DNA of 64,000 bases from contig CAYWRM010000013.1 of the NCBI GenBank assembly GCA_964460905.1, forward strand, positions 33,485 to 97,484. Reading direction: 5' to 3'. The position numbers and the translations under genes were made by a program. The notes under the pieces are model-generated. The model was given only the letters and a program-made list of their open reading frames with translations. It was not told the DNA's origin and made no database searches. Positions 35,488-47,000 of this stretch are shown in pieces; position 1 is the stretch's first letter; each line of letters begins with the position of its first letter. Origin of the DNA: GCA-002708315 sp964460905 (GTDB lineage Bacteria > Bacteroidota > Bacteroidia > Bacteroidales > F082).

Positions 35488-35982
35488 ATGTCGTTAATTA
35501 ATCCCGGTTTTGGTCTTGTAATTTGGATGACCCTTGCTTTTGGAATATTGCTTTGGGTACTTGCAAAATATGCATGGCCTGCAATTATGGATGCATTAAG
35601 TGAAAGAGAAAAATCCATTGAAGATGCATTGTTAGCTGCTGAAAAAGCAAGAGAGGCAATGGAAGATTTAAAGCTTGGTAATGAAGAGCTTATTAGAGAA
35701 GCAAAAGACGAAAGAGACAATATACTAAAAGAAGCCAGATCATTGAAAGACAAAATGATTAATGAGGCCAAAGAAAAAGCACAAGTTACAGCTGATAGTA
35801 TTGTCGAAAACGCGCGTACAAGTATTGAAAATGAGAAAAAGGCTGCTTTGCTTGAAATTAAAAACATCATTGCCTCTTACTCCATTAATATTGCAGAAAA
35901 AATTCTTCGCGAAGAACTTAAAGACAAGAAAAAACAAACTGCATATGTTGAAAAACTGCTTAACGAAACCAGCTTAAACTAA
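35488..35982 (+). CDS. atpF: ATP synthase Fo subunit b
   Basis: The peripheral-stalk subunit, 164 residues: one N-terminal membrane helix (about 5-28, FGLVIWMTLAFGILLWVLAKYAWPAI) and a long charged coiled coil (about 38-150). It dimerises and ties subunit a to F1 via delta. It follows atpE after a 217-base spacer and precedes atpH by 11 bases. Confidence 0.95.
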   Translation: MSLINPGFGLVIWMTLAFGILLWVLAKYAWPAIMDALSEREKSIEDALLAAEKAREAMEDLKLGNEELIREAKDERDNILKEARSLKDKMINEAKEKAQVTADSIVENARTSIENEKKAALLEIKNIIASYSINIAEKILREELKDKKKQTAYVEKLLNETSLN

Positions 35983-35993
35983 AAGTTGCAGTT

Positions 35994-36551
35994 ATGAGAA
36001 TAAAATTATTATCAAAACGGTATGCGCAAGCATTATTCGACCTTGCAATTGAATTCAAAATTCTTGAGAAAGTAAATTCTGACGTCAAACTTATTGGTGA
36101 TGTGTTGAGTGAAAACAGGGAACTAAGAATAATAATGAACAACCCGGTTATTGATACCTATAAAAAAATTAAAATCTTGAATAGTTTATTTGAAAAAAAT
36201 ATTCAAGAACTTTCGATGAAATTTCTTCGGTTAATCACTAATAAAGGCAGAGAACAATATATATCCTATATATGTGATGCGTTTGATGAAATTTACATGG
36301 AATATAAAAATATATTACCGGTAGTTTTTACAACTGCTCAAAAAGCAGATAAAAAAGCAACTGACAATATAAGCAAAAAGTTAAAAGATGTAACAAATAT
36401 GAATATTGATTTAACCGAAGAAATTAATGAAGATATCATTGGTGGTTTCGTCGTTAACTTTCAGGATTATCAGTATGATGCAAGTATAATAAATCAATTG
36501 AATAAATTGAAAAAGAGTTTTTCGGTGAATCTATTCGAAACACAAATTTAA
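35994..36551 (+). CDS. atpH: ATP synthase F1 subunit delta
   Basis: The stalk cap, 185 residues. The N-terminal helical bundle starts KLLSKRYAQALFDLAIE (family signature) and the C-terminal domain ends with DIIGGFVVNFQDYQYDASIINQLNKLKKSF, the conserved GG-F strand/helix. It joins subunit b to the alpha subunits. Between atpF and atpA, spaced by 11 and 15 bases. Confidence 0.96.
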   Translation: MRIKLLSKRYAQALFDLAIEFKILEKVNSDVKLIGDVLSENRELRIIMNNPVIDTYKKIKILNSLFEKNIQELSMKFLRLITNKGREQYISYICDAFDEIYMEYKNILPVVFTTAQKADKKATDNISKKLKDVTNMNIDLTEEINEDIIGGFVVNFQDYQYDASIINQLNKLKKSFSVNLFETQI

Positions 36552-36566
36552 TAAAGTAAAAAGAAT

Positions 36567-38162
36567 ATGGCAAATATAAAACCCTCTGAAGTATCAGCCA
36601 TTCTGCGTAAAGAACTGGCAGGATTTGAATCGGAAGCAGTATTAGAAGAAGTAGGATCAGTATTGCAAATAGGTGATGGTATTGCCCGTGTTTACGGACT
36701 TTCAAATGTTGAGTCGGGAGAACTGGTAGAATTCGGAAAAACAGGGCTAAAGGGTATAGTGCTCAACCTTGAAGAAGATAATGTTGGTATTGTATTGCTT
36801 GGTGAAGCAGGAGATATAAATGAAGGCGATAGTGTAAAACGAACAAAACAAATTGCATCGATAAAGGTTGGTGAAGGGTTGCTAGGCCGTGTTATAAACA
36901 CACTGGGAGAACCTCTTGATGGCAAAGGACCAATCACTGGCAAAACTTATGAGATGCCACTGGAGCGTAAAGCTCCTGGTGTATTATTTCGTCAGCCGGT
37001 AAACGAGCCACTACAAACAGGTATTAAAGCCATTGACGCAATGATTCCAATCGGACGTGGACAGCGTGAGCTTATTATTGGTGACCGCCAAACAGGTAAA
37101 ACAGCTATTGCAATTGATACCATTATCAATCAAAAGGAATTTTACGAAAAAGGAGAGCCTGTTTATTGTATCTATGTAGCATCAGGGCAAAAAGGATCAA
37201 CCATAGCCAATATTCAACAAACGCTGGAAGAAAATGGCGCCATGGCCTACACAACTATTGTTATGGCTACAGCATCCGACCCGGCAGCAATGCAATTTTA
37301 TTCACCTTTTGCAGGTGCTGCTATTGGTGAATTTTTCCGTGATACCGGTAATCCTGCACTTGTAGTATATGATGATTTGAGTAAACAGGCTGTTGCTTAT
37401 CGCGAAGTTTCTCTACTCTTACGTCGTCCTCCTGGTCGTGAAGCATATCCTGGTGATGTATTTTATTTACATTCAAGACTTCTGGAAAGATCATGTAAAG
37501 TAATCAATGCAGATGATATTGCCAAAAACATGAATGATGTTCCCGAAAGCCTTAAAGGAATGGTAGTTGGTGGCGGGTCATTAACAGCTCTTCCAATTAT
37601 TGAAACTCAAGCAGGTGACGTAAGTGCCTATATCCCGACCAATGTAATTTCTATTACTGATGGTCAGATATTCCTTGAAAACGACTTGTTCAACTCAGGA
37701 ATCCGCCCTGCTATCAATGTAGGTATTTCTGTTTCAAGGGTTGGTGGTAATGCACAAATCAAATCAATGAAAAAAGTTGCAGGCACACTCAAACTCGATC
37801 AAGCACAATATCGTGAATTGGAGGCTTTTGCTAAATTTGGCTCCGACCTTGATGCAGCTACAATGTCTGTTCTTGAAAAAGGAAAGCGTAATGTTGAAAT
37901 CCTTAAACAGCCTCAGTATTCACCACTTACTGTTGGTGAACAAGTAGCTATTATTTTCTGTGGTTCACAAAACCTTCTTTCTAAAGTTCCTGTTCACAGA
38001 ATTATCGACTTTCAAGATGCCTTTTTATTACACATGAACACACAGCATAAAGATGTAATTAAACAACTTGGTGAAGGTAAATATACTGATAAACTTACTG
38101 ATGCTCTTACCAAAGCTGCTGCTGATGTAAGTTATCAATTTGAAGAAAAATCTGACATATAA
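36567..38162 (+). CDS. atpA: ATP synthase F1 subunit alpha
   Basis: The non-catalytic nucleotide-binding subunit, 531 residues, with P-loop GDRQTGKT (172-179), IYVASGQKGSTIANI, and the alpha signature PAINVGISVSRVGG. The arginine finger is in that signature (SVSRVGG). Central gene of the BEFHAG block, 6 bases before atpG. Confidence 0.99.
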   Translation: MANIKPSEVSAILRKELAGFESEAVLEEVGSVLQIGDGIARVYGLSNVESGELVEFGKTGLKGIVLNLEEDNVGIVLLGEAGDINEGDSVKRTKQIASIKVGEGLLGRVINTLGEPLDGKGPITGKTYEMPLERKAPGVLFRQPVNEPLQTGIKAIDAMIPIGRGQRELIIGDRQTGKTAIAIDTIINQKEFYEKGEPVYCIYVASGQKGSTIANIQQTLEENGAMAYTTIVMATASDPAAMQFYSPFAGAAIGEFFRDTGNPALVVYDDLSKQAVAYREVSLLLRRPPGREAYPGDVFYLHSRLLERSCKVINADDIAKNMNDVPESLKGMVVGGGSLTALPIIETQAGDVSAYIPTNVISITDGQIFLENDLFNSGIRPAINVGISVSRVGGNAQIKSMKKVAGTLKLDQAQYRELEAFAKFGSDLDAATMSVLEKGKRNVEILKQPQYSPLTVGEQVAIIFCGSQNLLSKVPVHRIIDFQDAFLLHMNTQHKDVIKQLGEGKYTDKLTDALTKAAADVSYQFEEKSDI

Positions 38163-38168
38163 TATATT

Positions 38169-39059
38169 ATGGCCAACCTAAAGGAAATACGCATACGAAT
38201 TACCTCTGTAAACTCCACAAGGCAGATAACCAATGCTATGAAAATGGTTTCTGCATCAAAGTTAAAGAGAGCTCAAAATGCTATTCTTGGTATGCGACCC
38301 TATGCACAGAAATTGCAAAGTATTATGCAAGACATCAGTAGTGATCTTGATGGATCGGATGAGGGAATATATGCTGCCAACAGGGGGGAACAGAAGGTGT
38401 TAATAGTTACAATTACCTCAAATCGTGGATTATGTGGTGCATTTAATACAAATATTGTAAAAAGTGCTATAAGTCTAATTAATGATAAATACGCTGAACA
38501 ATATAAAAATGGAAACGTTAGTTTATTGTGTCTGGGCAAAAAAGGTGCCGATGGATTAATTTCAGCCGGATATAAACCAATTGATATAGTTACTGATATT
38601 TTTGATAACCTCTCATTTGATAATACAATACCAATTGCCGAAGAATTAATGCAATTGTTTGCTAATAAAGATTACGATAAAATTGTATTGGTTTACAATC
38701 AGTTTAAAAATGCTGCTGTGCAGTTACTTCAAGAAGAACAACTTTTGCCCGTTACAGAATCAGCTGAAGATGATACAATTGATCATAAAGAATCACAAGC
38801 CAATTATGTTTTTGAGCCAAATAAGGAAGAAATTCTTGAAGCATTAGTTCCAAAAGCAATTAAAGTACAATTGTACAAGGCACTTCTTGATAGTTTTGCT
38901 TCGGAACATGGTGCACGTATGACAGCAATGCATCAGGCAACTGAAAATGCAGATGAAATGATTAAAGACCTTAAACTTACATACAATAAAGCACGTCAGG
39001 CATCCATCACAAATGAAATACTTGAAATTGTAGGTGGTGCCGAAGCATTGAATAATTAA
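38169..39059 (+). CDS. atpG: ATP synthase F1 subunit gamma
   Basis: The rotating shaft, 296 residues. The N-terminal helix IRIRITSVNSTRQITNAMKMVSASKLKRAQ and C-terminal helix ASEHGARMTAMHQATENADEMIKDLKLTYNKARQASITNEILEIVGGAEAL are family hallmarks; ITSNRGLCGAFN lies in the central Rossmann-like domain. Last recognised gene of the ATP synthase run. Confidence 0.98.
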   Translation: MANLKEIRIRITSVNSTRQITNAMKMVSASKLKRAQNAILGMRPYAQKLQSIMQDISSDLDGSDEGIYAANRGEQKVLIVTITSNRGLCGAFNTNIVKSAISLINDKYAEQYKNGNVSLLCLGKKGADGLISAGYKPIDIVTDIFDNLSFDNTIPIAEELMQLFANKDYDKIVLVYNQFKNAAVQLLQEEQLLPVTESAEDDTIDHKESQANYVFEPNKEEILEALVPKAIKVQLYKALLDSFASEHGARMTAMHQATENADEMIKDLKLTYNKARQASITNEILEIVGGAEALNN

Positions 39060-39065
39060 TAAACA

Positions 39066-39200
39066 ATGAAACCAGTAAGAGGGCGAGCCCCAATATTTGG
39101 TGGGTTGTTTATCTTGATTGGTTTGAGTGCCGTTTATAATAGTAAAAAAATAGTTAACCCCTCATCCTCTTATCAACAAATAACCCCATTATCTTATTAA
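39066..39200 (+). CDS. Possible small membrane protein
   Basis: A 44-residue open frame starting 6 bases after the atpG stop. The product would have a basic start (MKPVRGRAP), one hydrophobic stretch (IFGGLFILIGLSAVY) and a polar tail. No family is recognised. The close spacing to atpG suggests translation with the operon, but 45 codons can arise by chance. Confidence 0.3.
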   Translation: MKPVRGRAPIFGGLFILIGLSAVYNSKKIVNPSSSYQQITPLSY

Positions 39201-39234
39201 CTTATCCATTTTATTTTTTGAAACACCTTTTTGT

Positions 39235-39242
39235 TAACTTTG
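39235..39242 (+). promoter_or_regulatory. -7 promoter box of the TPR/HTH regulator gene
   Basis: TAACTTTG matches TAnnTTTG, 28 bases before the ATG at 39271. The closest TTG lies only 14 bases upstream of it, so the -33 element is weak. Confidence 0.4.
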
Positions 39243-39270
39243 AGGAACTATCTTTAAGTTAAAATTTTAA

Positions 39271-40890
39271 ATGATTTCTAACTACTCATTAAATACTTTA
39301 CGCAAATCATATTGGATTCTGACAGGCATTGTTTTTATTCTATTATACACATTATGTAATGGTTGTTATCAAAATGAAAACGATATTACCTCTGAACAAA
39401 ATACCTGTCCAAATGAACAAATAACAACCGATTCCAACCTTGTGACTATTGTTGATAAGTTCAATTATATCAAATTATTATACGATTCATTAGTGTTCTT
39501 CAATAAAAATGAAATCCACCCCGAGGTATGCCGTATTAAAACTGAAATTGCCGAAGAAATGAGAAAGTCAGGCAACTATTTTGAGGGAATTACACTTTTT
39601 AATGAAGCTCTAAAACAAAATCGAGAAATAAATGCCACAGAACAAAATGGCAAAATATTTAATGGACTTTCGGCAATTTATTATGAACTATTTATACATA
39701 ATAGAAAATTGTTTAATTATCTTGACTCATCATTATTGTATGCTGAAAGAGCTCTGGAAATTAGTATTAAGGAGAAAAACATTTCTCTTCAAGCCAATAC
39801 TTTAAATATAATTGGAGGGATCAATATCCACAAAAATAATTATAATAGTGCTATACAATATTTATTATTGGCCGACAGTATTAATACCAATATTGAAACA
39901 GGTCTTGCAATTAAAAATAACCTTGCATATGTGTATTATAAGCTAGGTGATTACAGGTCTGCACTTCCGCTTGCCAAGGAAGCATTAATTAATTCTGTAA
40001 ATACAAAAAATTTAGTATTCAGTGGAATTTCTCTTGAAAACATGATAAAAATATATTATGCAATGGGTGATAGTTCTTACGCTATTATTACAACTAAAAA
40101 ACTTCAAGAATTACAGTCGAATAAAGATGTATATGTGCAATCTCTGATGATGAAGCAACTAACATTAAATTATGCGCAACAACAAGATAAAAAAACAATA
40201 CTTGGATTGTTGAATGATCATTATTTACTGATTAAGTATAGTCGTATATTAGTTGCTGTATCAATTATCTTTTTTTTAGTTGCACTTATTTCAATTGTTA
40301 TTTTAAGACAAAAGAAAAAAATTAGGCTAAAAGAAAAAGAATTATTAGAGTCAATAAAACTATCAGATAAACTAAAAGAAAAAAATGCAGAACTATCACA
40401 TCAAAAAAGGCAAGCAGAAGAAATTATTTTAAAAACTGATTTGGAGATAAAAGAAACAGCTCTTGCATCAAAATTACTTTCTCTATCTCAAATTCATGAA
40501 TTCCTTACCACTATAAAACAAAAAATAAGCGTTAAAGAAAATACTATACTTAATAATGAGACAATTTCTTTTTTTAAAGAACTAGAGCTTATTATAACTA
40601 ATCAACAAAAAAATTACCACTTGGAAGAATTTGAGCTATTGTACGCTTCGGGAAACGGTAGTTTTATTCATAATCTAAGTAGCTCACATCCTGATATCTC
40701 AACAAATGAAAAAAGATTGTGTTACTTAATAATGATGGATCTTACCACAAAAGATATTTCTAATATACTCCACAAAACCTACCGCTCAGTTGAAATGGCC
40801 CGACATAGATTAAGAAATAAACTCAACCTAGAACGAACCGATAGTTTACACAACTATTTAACAAAATTTTCAGAAAATCATCTGGGATAA
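39271..40890 (+). CDS. Membrane-bound TPR regulator with LuxR-type HTH
   Basis: A 539-residue one-piece sensor/regulator. An N-terminal hydrophobic segment (about 14-31) is followed by TPR-like helical repeats (about 60-310, e.g. YFEGITLFNEALKQN, YNSAIQYLLLADSI, YRSALPLAKEAL). A second membrane helix (about 323-345), a coiled coil (about 345-400) and a C-terminal helix-turn-helix (about 475-535, NEKRLCYLIMMDLTTKDISNIL... SVEMARHRLRNKLNL) follow. The layout puts the TPR part outside the cytoplasm and the DNA-binding part inside. This is a known Bacteroidota architecture; ligand and targets are unknown. The giant surface protein downstream is a plausible target. Confidence 0.82.
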   Translation: MISNYSLNTLRKSYWILTGIVFILLYTLCNGCYQNENDITSEQNTCPNEQITTDSNLVTIVDKFNYIKLLYDSLVFFNKNEIHPEVCRIKTEIAEEMRKSGNYFEGITLFNEALKQNREINATEQNGKIFNGLSAIYYELFIHNRKLFNYLDSSLLYAERALEISIKEKNISLQANTLNIIGGINIHKNNYNSAIQYLLLADSINTNIETGLAIKNNLAYVYYKLGDYRSALPLAKEALINSVNTKNLVFSGISLENMIKIYYAMGDSSYAIITTKKLQELQSNKDVYVQSLMMKQLTLNYAQQQDKKTILGLLNDHYLLIKYSRILVAVSIIFFLVALISIVILRQKKKIRLKEKELLESIKLSDKLKEKNAELSHQKRQAEEIILKTDLEIKETALASKLLSLSQIHEFLTTIKQKISVKENTILNNETISFFKELELIITNQQKNYHLEEFELLYASGNGSFIHNLSSSHPDISTNEKRLCYLIMMDLTTKDISNILHKTYRSVEMARHRLRNKLNLERTDSLHNYLTKFSENHLG

Positions 40891-41099
40891 ATATCCTGAA
40901 AAATTCGATACCTAATAGTTGACATATTATATAATGTAACAACAGAAGGAGTCCTCAAAACTCCAAAAATCAGTCAATACTTGCTATTACAGGCAAACAA
41001 CAACCATATGTGAAGTATTTGTGAAGTATTATCCTTTGATATTTACATTTTTAAAAATTGAACTTGCGTAAATTTGGTAAACATTTAAATCAAACCACC

Positions 41100-44000
41100 A
41101 TGAAGAAGTTTACCACCACAATCGTTATTATAGTACTGTTGGGTCTATCAAATTTCGCACTAGGTTATAGCGGAGGTTCAGGCACCACCAGCTCTCCCTA
41201 TCAAATTGCAAATAAAACCGATCTTTTGGAACTATGCACTACTTCTACGGACTGGTCTAAACATTTTATCCAAACAGCAAACATCACCTTTGTGGATGCC
41301 GACTTTGAAAGTGGTGGTGATTTTTATAACGGTGGCGCAGGTTTTATCCCCATTGGAAATAACACCACCAAATTTGGTGGCTCGTACAATGGTGACGATT
41401 ACGTAATCGATAACCTTTATATCAACCGAGGTGCTGAAGATTATGTTGGCTTGTTTGGATATTTACAAACTTGGGGTGGATACATACAGAAACTGAGCGT
41501 GACAAATATGTCTGTAATTGGACATGATAACGTCGGAGGACTGGTGGGGTATGCTTATTTTTCCACTGTAAGTTTTTGCTATAGTACTGGCGATGTGAGC
41601 GGAAATGAAAATGTCGGAGGACTTGTGGGGTATCTTTATTATACTACTGTAGCTGATTGCTACAGTATGGGGACTTTAAACGGACATGATAATGTAGGCG
41701 GTTTAATGGGATATCTTTTTTACGGTTCTAACATGGCTCGTTCTTATAGCACGTGCAGTGTTAATGGAACAGGAACAAATATTGGTGGCTTGGTGGGGTG
41801 TAATGATTACAGCACCGTGCGGAACTGTTACGCTTCTGGTGATGTGAGTGAGACAGGAACTAATGTTGGTGGTCTGATGGGGAAAATTTTCAATAATGCC
41901 GTAGTAGAGTATTGCTACAGTTTTGGTGCCGTGAGCGGAAATAGTAATATTGGCGGCTTGGTGGGAGTTTATAACGGTTCTACTGTGAACTACTTATTCT
42001 GGGATACAGTAACTTCTGGCCAATCTTCCAGTGCTTGTGGCACCGGCAAAACCACTACCGAAATGAAAACTGAAAGTACGTTTACCAACTGGAATTTCAC
42101 CATTGTCTGGGATTTAGATTCTGGCATTAACGAAGGGTATCCATATCTTCAGTCTATCCCTCCGCCAAAATACAGTGGTGGTGACGGAACATCAGGAGAT
42201 CCCTACCAAATTGCCAACAAAACCGACCTGAAATTCCTAAGCGAACATTCCGATGACTGGGCGCTATACTTTATCCAAACAGCAGACATCCTTTTTATGG
42301 ATACCGACTTTGATCTCGGTGGCAATTTTTACAATAACGGCGCAGGCTTTACTCCCATTGGAAACAGTTCCATCAAGTTTACTGGATTCTACAATGGTGA
42401 TAATCACCTTGTTGACAACCTCTATATCTACCGTAGCGCAATAAGTTATATTGGGTTTTTTGGGAGTATTAATAATGCCTCTGTGCAGAATCTGGGTTTG
42501 ACGAATGTGTCCGTGAACGGAGATAATAAGGTTGGCGGTTTGATGGGGTACAGTGATGAGAGTACTATAAGTAACTGTTATATTTTTGGTTTGGTGAATG
42601 GAGATAGTTTTGTTGGCGGTATAATGGGGAGTAACGATCAGAGCACTGTGAGCATCTGTTATAGCGCAGGTACAGTAAATGGAAATGATAATATTGGTGG
42701 CCTAGTGGGATATACCTATCAGTCTTCTATGACCAACTGCTACAGCACTAGCGATGTGAGTGGTAATGATAATATCGGTGGCTTGGTGGGGTACAATTAT
42801 TATAATTCCACTGTGACCAACTGCTACAGTTCTGGTAGTGTGAGTGGGACTACTAATGTTGGCGGCCTGTTGGGCCAGAATTACAACACATCTGTGAATA
42901 ATTCATTCTGGGACACCGAAACTTCCGGTCAACCCTCTAGTGATGGAGGCACCAGCAAAACAACCACCGAAATGAAAACCCAAAGTACTTTTACAGATGC
43001 AGGGTGGAATTTTGCTGACATCTGGAATCTGGATTCCGACCTAAATCAAGGATATCCTTATTTGCAGGCAATTACTCCACCAAAATATAGCGGCGGTTCT
43101 GGAACAAGTGATGCCCCCTACCAAATTGCTAATAAAATCGACATCAAATACCTGAGCGAACATACAGCAGACTGGACACTGTACTTTATACAAACAGCAG
43201 AAATAAGCTTTGTGGATACAGACTTTGAAGATGGCGGCAATTTTTATAATAGTAGCGCAGGTTTTATTCCCATAGGAAACAGTTCCATCAACTTTACAGG
43301 CTCTTACAATGGTGGTGATTATATCATCGATAATCTCTATATCAACCGAGATTCTGAAGACTATATTGGTTTGTTTGGATACACCAATAATGCCGCTGTG
43401 CAGAATCTGGGCGTAACGAATGTATCTGTAACTGGAAACACTTCTGTTGGTGGCCTTGTAGGGTATAATGATCTGTCTAACATTAACACTTGCTACACTA
43501 CCGGCAGCATTATTGGAAACACTTCTGTTGGTGGTTTAGTGGGCTATAATAGTAATTCTACCGAGAATAACTGCTACAGTGCCTGCACGGTTAGCGGCAC
43601 AGATAAAACCGGAGGTTTGGTGGGATATAATAATAGTTCTACCGTTGAGTATTGTTACAGTTCTGGCGTGGTAAGTGGTACTACAAATGTTGGCGGCTTG
43701 GTAGGCTATACTGCAAGTTCTTCGGTAACTCACTCATTCTGGGACACCGAAACTTCCGGACAATCCTCAAGTGCTGGCGGCACAAGTAAGTCAACCGCCG
43801 AAATGAAAACCCAAAGTACCTTTACGGATGCAGGCTGGGATTTTACTAACATCTGGAATCTTAATTCCAACTTTAACCAGAGATATCCATATCTTCAGGC
43901 AATCCTTCAAACAAAATACAACGGTGGTGACGGAACAACAGGAAACCCTTACCAAATTGCCAACAAAAACGATCTCAAATACTTGAGCGAACATCCAGCA

Positions 44001-47000
44001 GACTGGGCGCTCTATTTTATTCAAACCGCTGACATCGACTTTGCGGATGCCGACTTTACAAGTGGTGGCGATTTTTATAACGAAGGCGCAGGCTTCATTC
44101 CCATTGGAAATAGTATCACCAAATTTGCTGGATCATACGATGGCGGTAACTATATAATAGATAACCTACATATTAGCCGAAGTACAAAAGATAATGTTGG
44201 TTTGTTTGGGTATACTTACAATGCTTCAGTGCAGAAACTTGGCATGACCAATGCGTCTGTGATTGGAAATGAAGGTGTTGGCGGATTAATGGGGATTTGT
44301 GAGTCGTCCACTAATAGCTACTGCTATGTTTCAGGTACTGTGAGCGGACTTAATTATGTTGGAGGCATGATAGGATTAAATGCTGAATCTGCCGTAAGCA
44401 AATGCTACAGTTCTGGAACTGTAAGTGGAAACTATTATGTTGGAGGTTTATTGGGGTATAATTCTTCAACTTCTAATGTAAGCAATAGCTACGCTACTAG
44501 CGAGGTGAGCGGATACTCTGCGGTTGGTGGCTTGGTGGGGAAAAATTATTTTGCTACCGTGAGCAACTGCTACAGTTCTGGTGCGGTGAGTGGAACCAAT
44601 GATGTTGGTGGCCTTTTGGGTGACAATTATAGCTCTACCGTGACCAACTCATTTTGGGATACCCAAACCTCTGGCCAATCTAACAGTGCTGCTGGAACTA
44701 GTAAAACAACCGATGAGATGAAAACTCGAGCTACTTTTGCCAATGACGGCTGGGATTTTGTAAATATATGGGTAATCATAGGCGGCGATGGTGCTAATTA
44801 CCCATCGATAAGAACTGGTTCATTAGAACCTCCAACTATTCAAGCATCTAACATTGTCTTCAGCGATGTATATAGCTTACAAATAACTCTAAGCTGGTTA
44901 TCAGGTGATGGCGGAAGCAGTGTTGTGTTCGCCAAACAAAGTGCTACGGGAACAACCTTACCAGTTGACAACACAACCTATACAGCAAATACTACTTTTG
45001 GAAACGGAACCCAAATCGGCGCTACTACCTGGTATTGTGTGTATAACGGAGGTGGCTCGACTGTAACTGTTAGCGGCCTCTTCGATAATAAAGATTATAT
45101 TTTTCAGGTTTTTGATTACAATTCCGGTCCAGGAAACGAACTGTACTTAACATCTACAGCTTCAAATAATCCGAAAACTCAAGCCACAAACAATACGAAT
45201 CCGGCAAATTTTGCCCTTTCGTTTAATCCAACAAACGGTAATTATGTGAACCTAGGAAGTCCTCTTTCTTTTAAAATGCTTGGAGCTGGTAGCTATACAA
45301 TAGAGGCCTGGGTTAAAACAAATACTCCTTGGAAGACAATTATAGGGAATTATGGCGACACACCAGCTTGGTGTCTCGATTTAAATAGCTCAGGGAAATT
45401 AAAAATGCGTATTAATGAAAATGAATATTCGACATCTTCACCCGATATCGCTGATGGTTTGTGGCATCATGTTGTAGGCGTTAGAGAAATCAACTCAAAT
45501 ATCATTATGTATGTTGATGGATCTGAAGTATATAATCATGGTTCCGATCCTGAGGGGGTATTTACATTTAATCGGGATACATACATAGGAGGTGTTCCTA
45601 ATACTCCATTCCATTTCTATTTTAGTGGTGAGATTGATGAAGTCCGTATTTGGAACACCGCAAGAACCCAGACCCAGATATTGGATCATATGCACAACGA
45701 GTTGATTGGCGACGAAACGGGCTTGGTGGCTTATTACAATATGGAAGCAGGAAGTGGAACTACGCTTGAGGATAATAAAATCGGTGGGACAATTGATGGT
45801 ACTATCAATGGCTCAACCTGGTATTCGCCTGGTGCACCTCCTATCCTTACCTGGGATGGTTCAGAAAGTACAGCATGGGAAACCGCCACAAACTGGGATG
45901 GCAATGTTATACCTAATATTACTTACAATATCAATATATATGAAGAAACTAATAATCCAATAATTAACAGTGGTACAGAAGTTACCTGCGGAAACCTTAT
46001 ATTAAAAGAAAATGCCGAATTAACAATCGATCCGGTGAATGATTTAAACATCATAGGAAACTTTATTAATAACGGAATTTTTACCATTGAAAGTGATGCG
46101 ACAGGCACAGGTTCATTAATTGTTAACGGAACAGCAACAAGCTACAATACAATTTGTGCTCAACGATATATCACAAATGGGCAATGGCATTGTATTAGCT
46201 CTCCGGTAGATAATGCTACAGCCAATTCTCTATATCCAGGTTCGGGAAATCCCAATATTTACCTGAAATATCATACAGAATCAACAAATGAATATACCAA
46301 CATAACATCGTTATCAACAGACCTTGGCGATATGAAGGGATGGATGATGTGGTACGCTGGTTCATCCGGTATAACTTTTGATATAGATGGAAATATCAGA
46401 ACCGGAACCATTGGCAGTACAGATAATCTTTCCAGAGCTAATGATAATGCTACTCAAGGCTGGAACTTTGTTGGTAATCCATTTACTTCAGCAATCGACT
46501 GGGGAGCATTTTCGGGATGGACCAAAACAAATGTCGGTTCAACTATTTATATCTACAATGGCACTACTTGGGCAACATGGAACGGCACAGAAGGAACCGG
46601 TGGTGGATCACGTTATATTGCTTCCGGACAAGGTTTCTTTGTGGAAGTTACAACAGACCATACATCCGGAACTCTTACAATGACAAAAGATGTACAGGTA
46701 CATAATACTGTAACCTATCTTAAAGGTAAATCAGAAGTAAGCGAACTCGTAAGATTAGAAGTTAGTAATGTAGAATATTCCGATGAAACCGTTATTTACT
46801 TCGATGAAAATGCTACCACTGGATATGACTATAATATGGATGCCCATAAACTGTTTAGCTATAACGAAAGCGTACCACAGATTTCCTTTGCTGATAATGG
46901 TTTTATGGCAATTAATGTGCTACCTGAACAAAATACCGAAATACCTGTTGATGTACGTGGTACTAATGGTGAAACACTAACAATATCTGCAACCGAAATA

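Noticed and set aside
41166..44810. Regular repeats that might suggest a CRISPR array
   Set aside because: Repeats are coding, long and variable, and encode GLUG units; there are no short identical direct repeats with uniform spacers.
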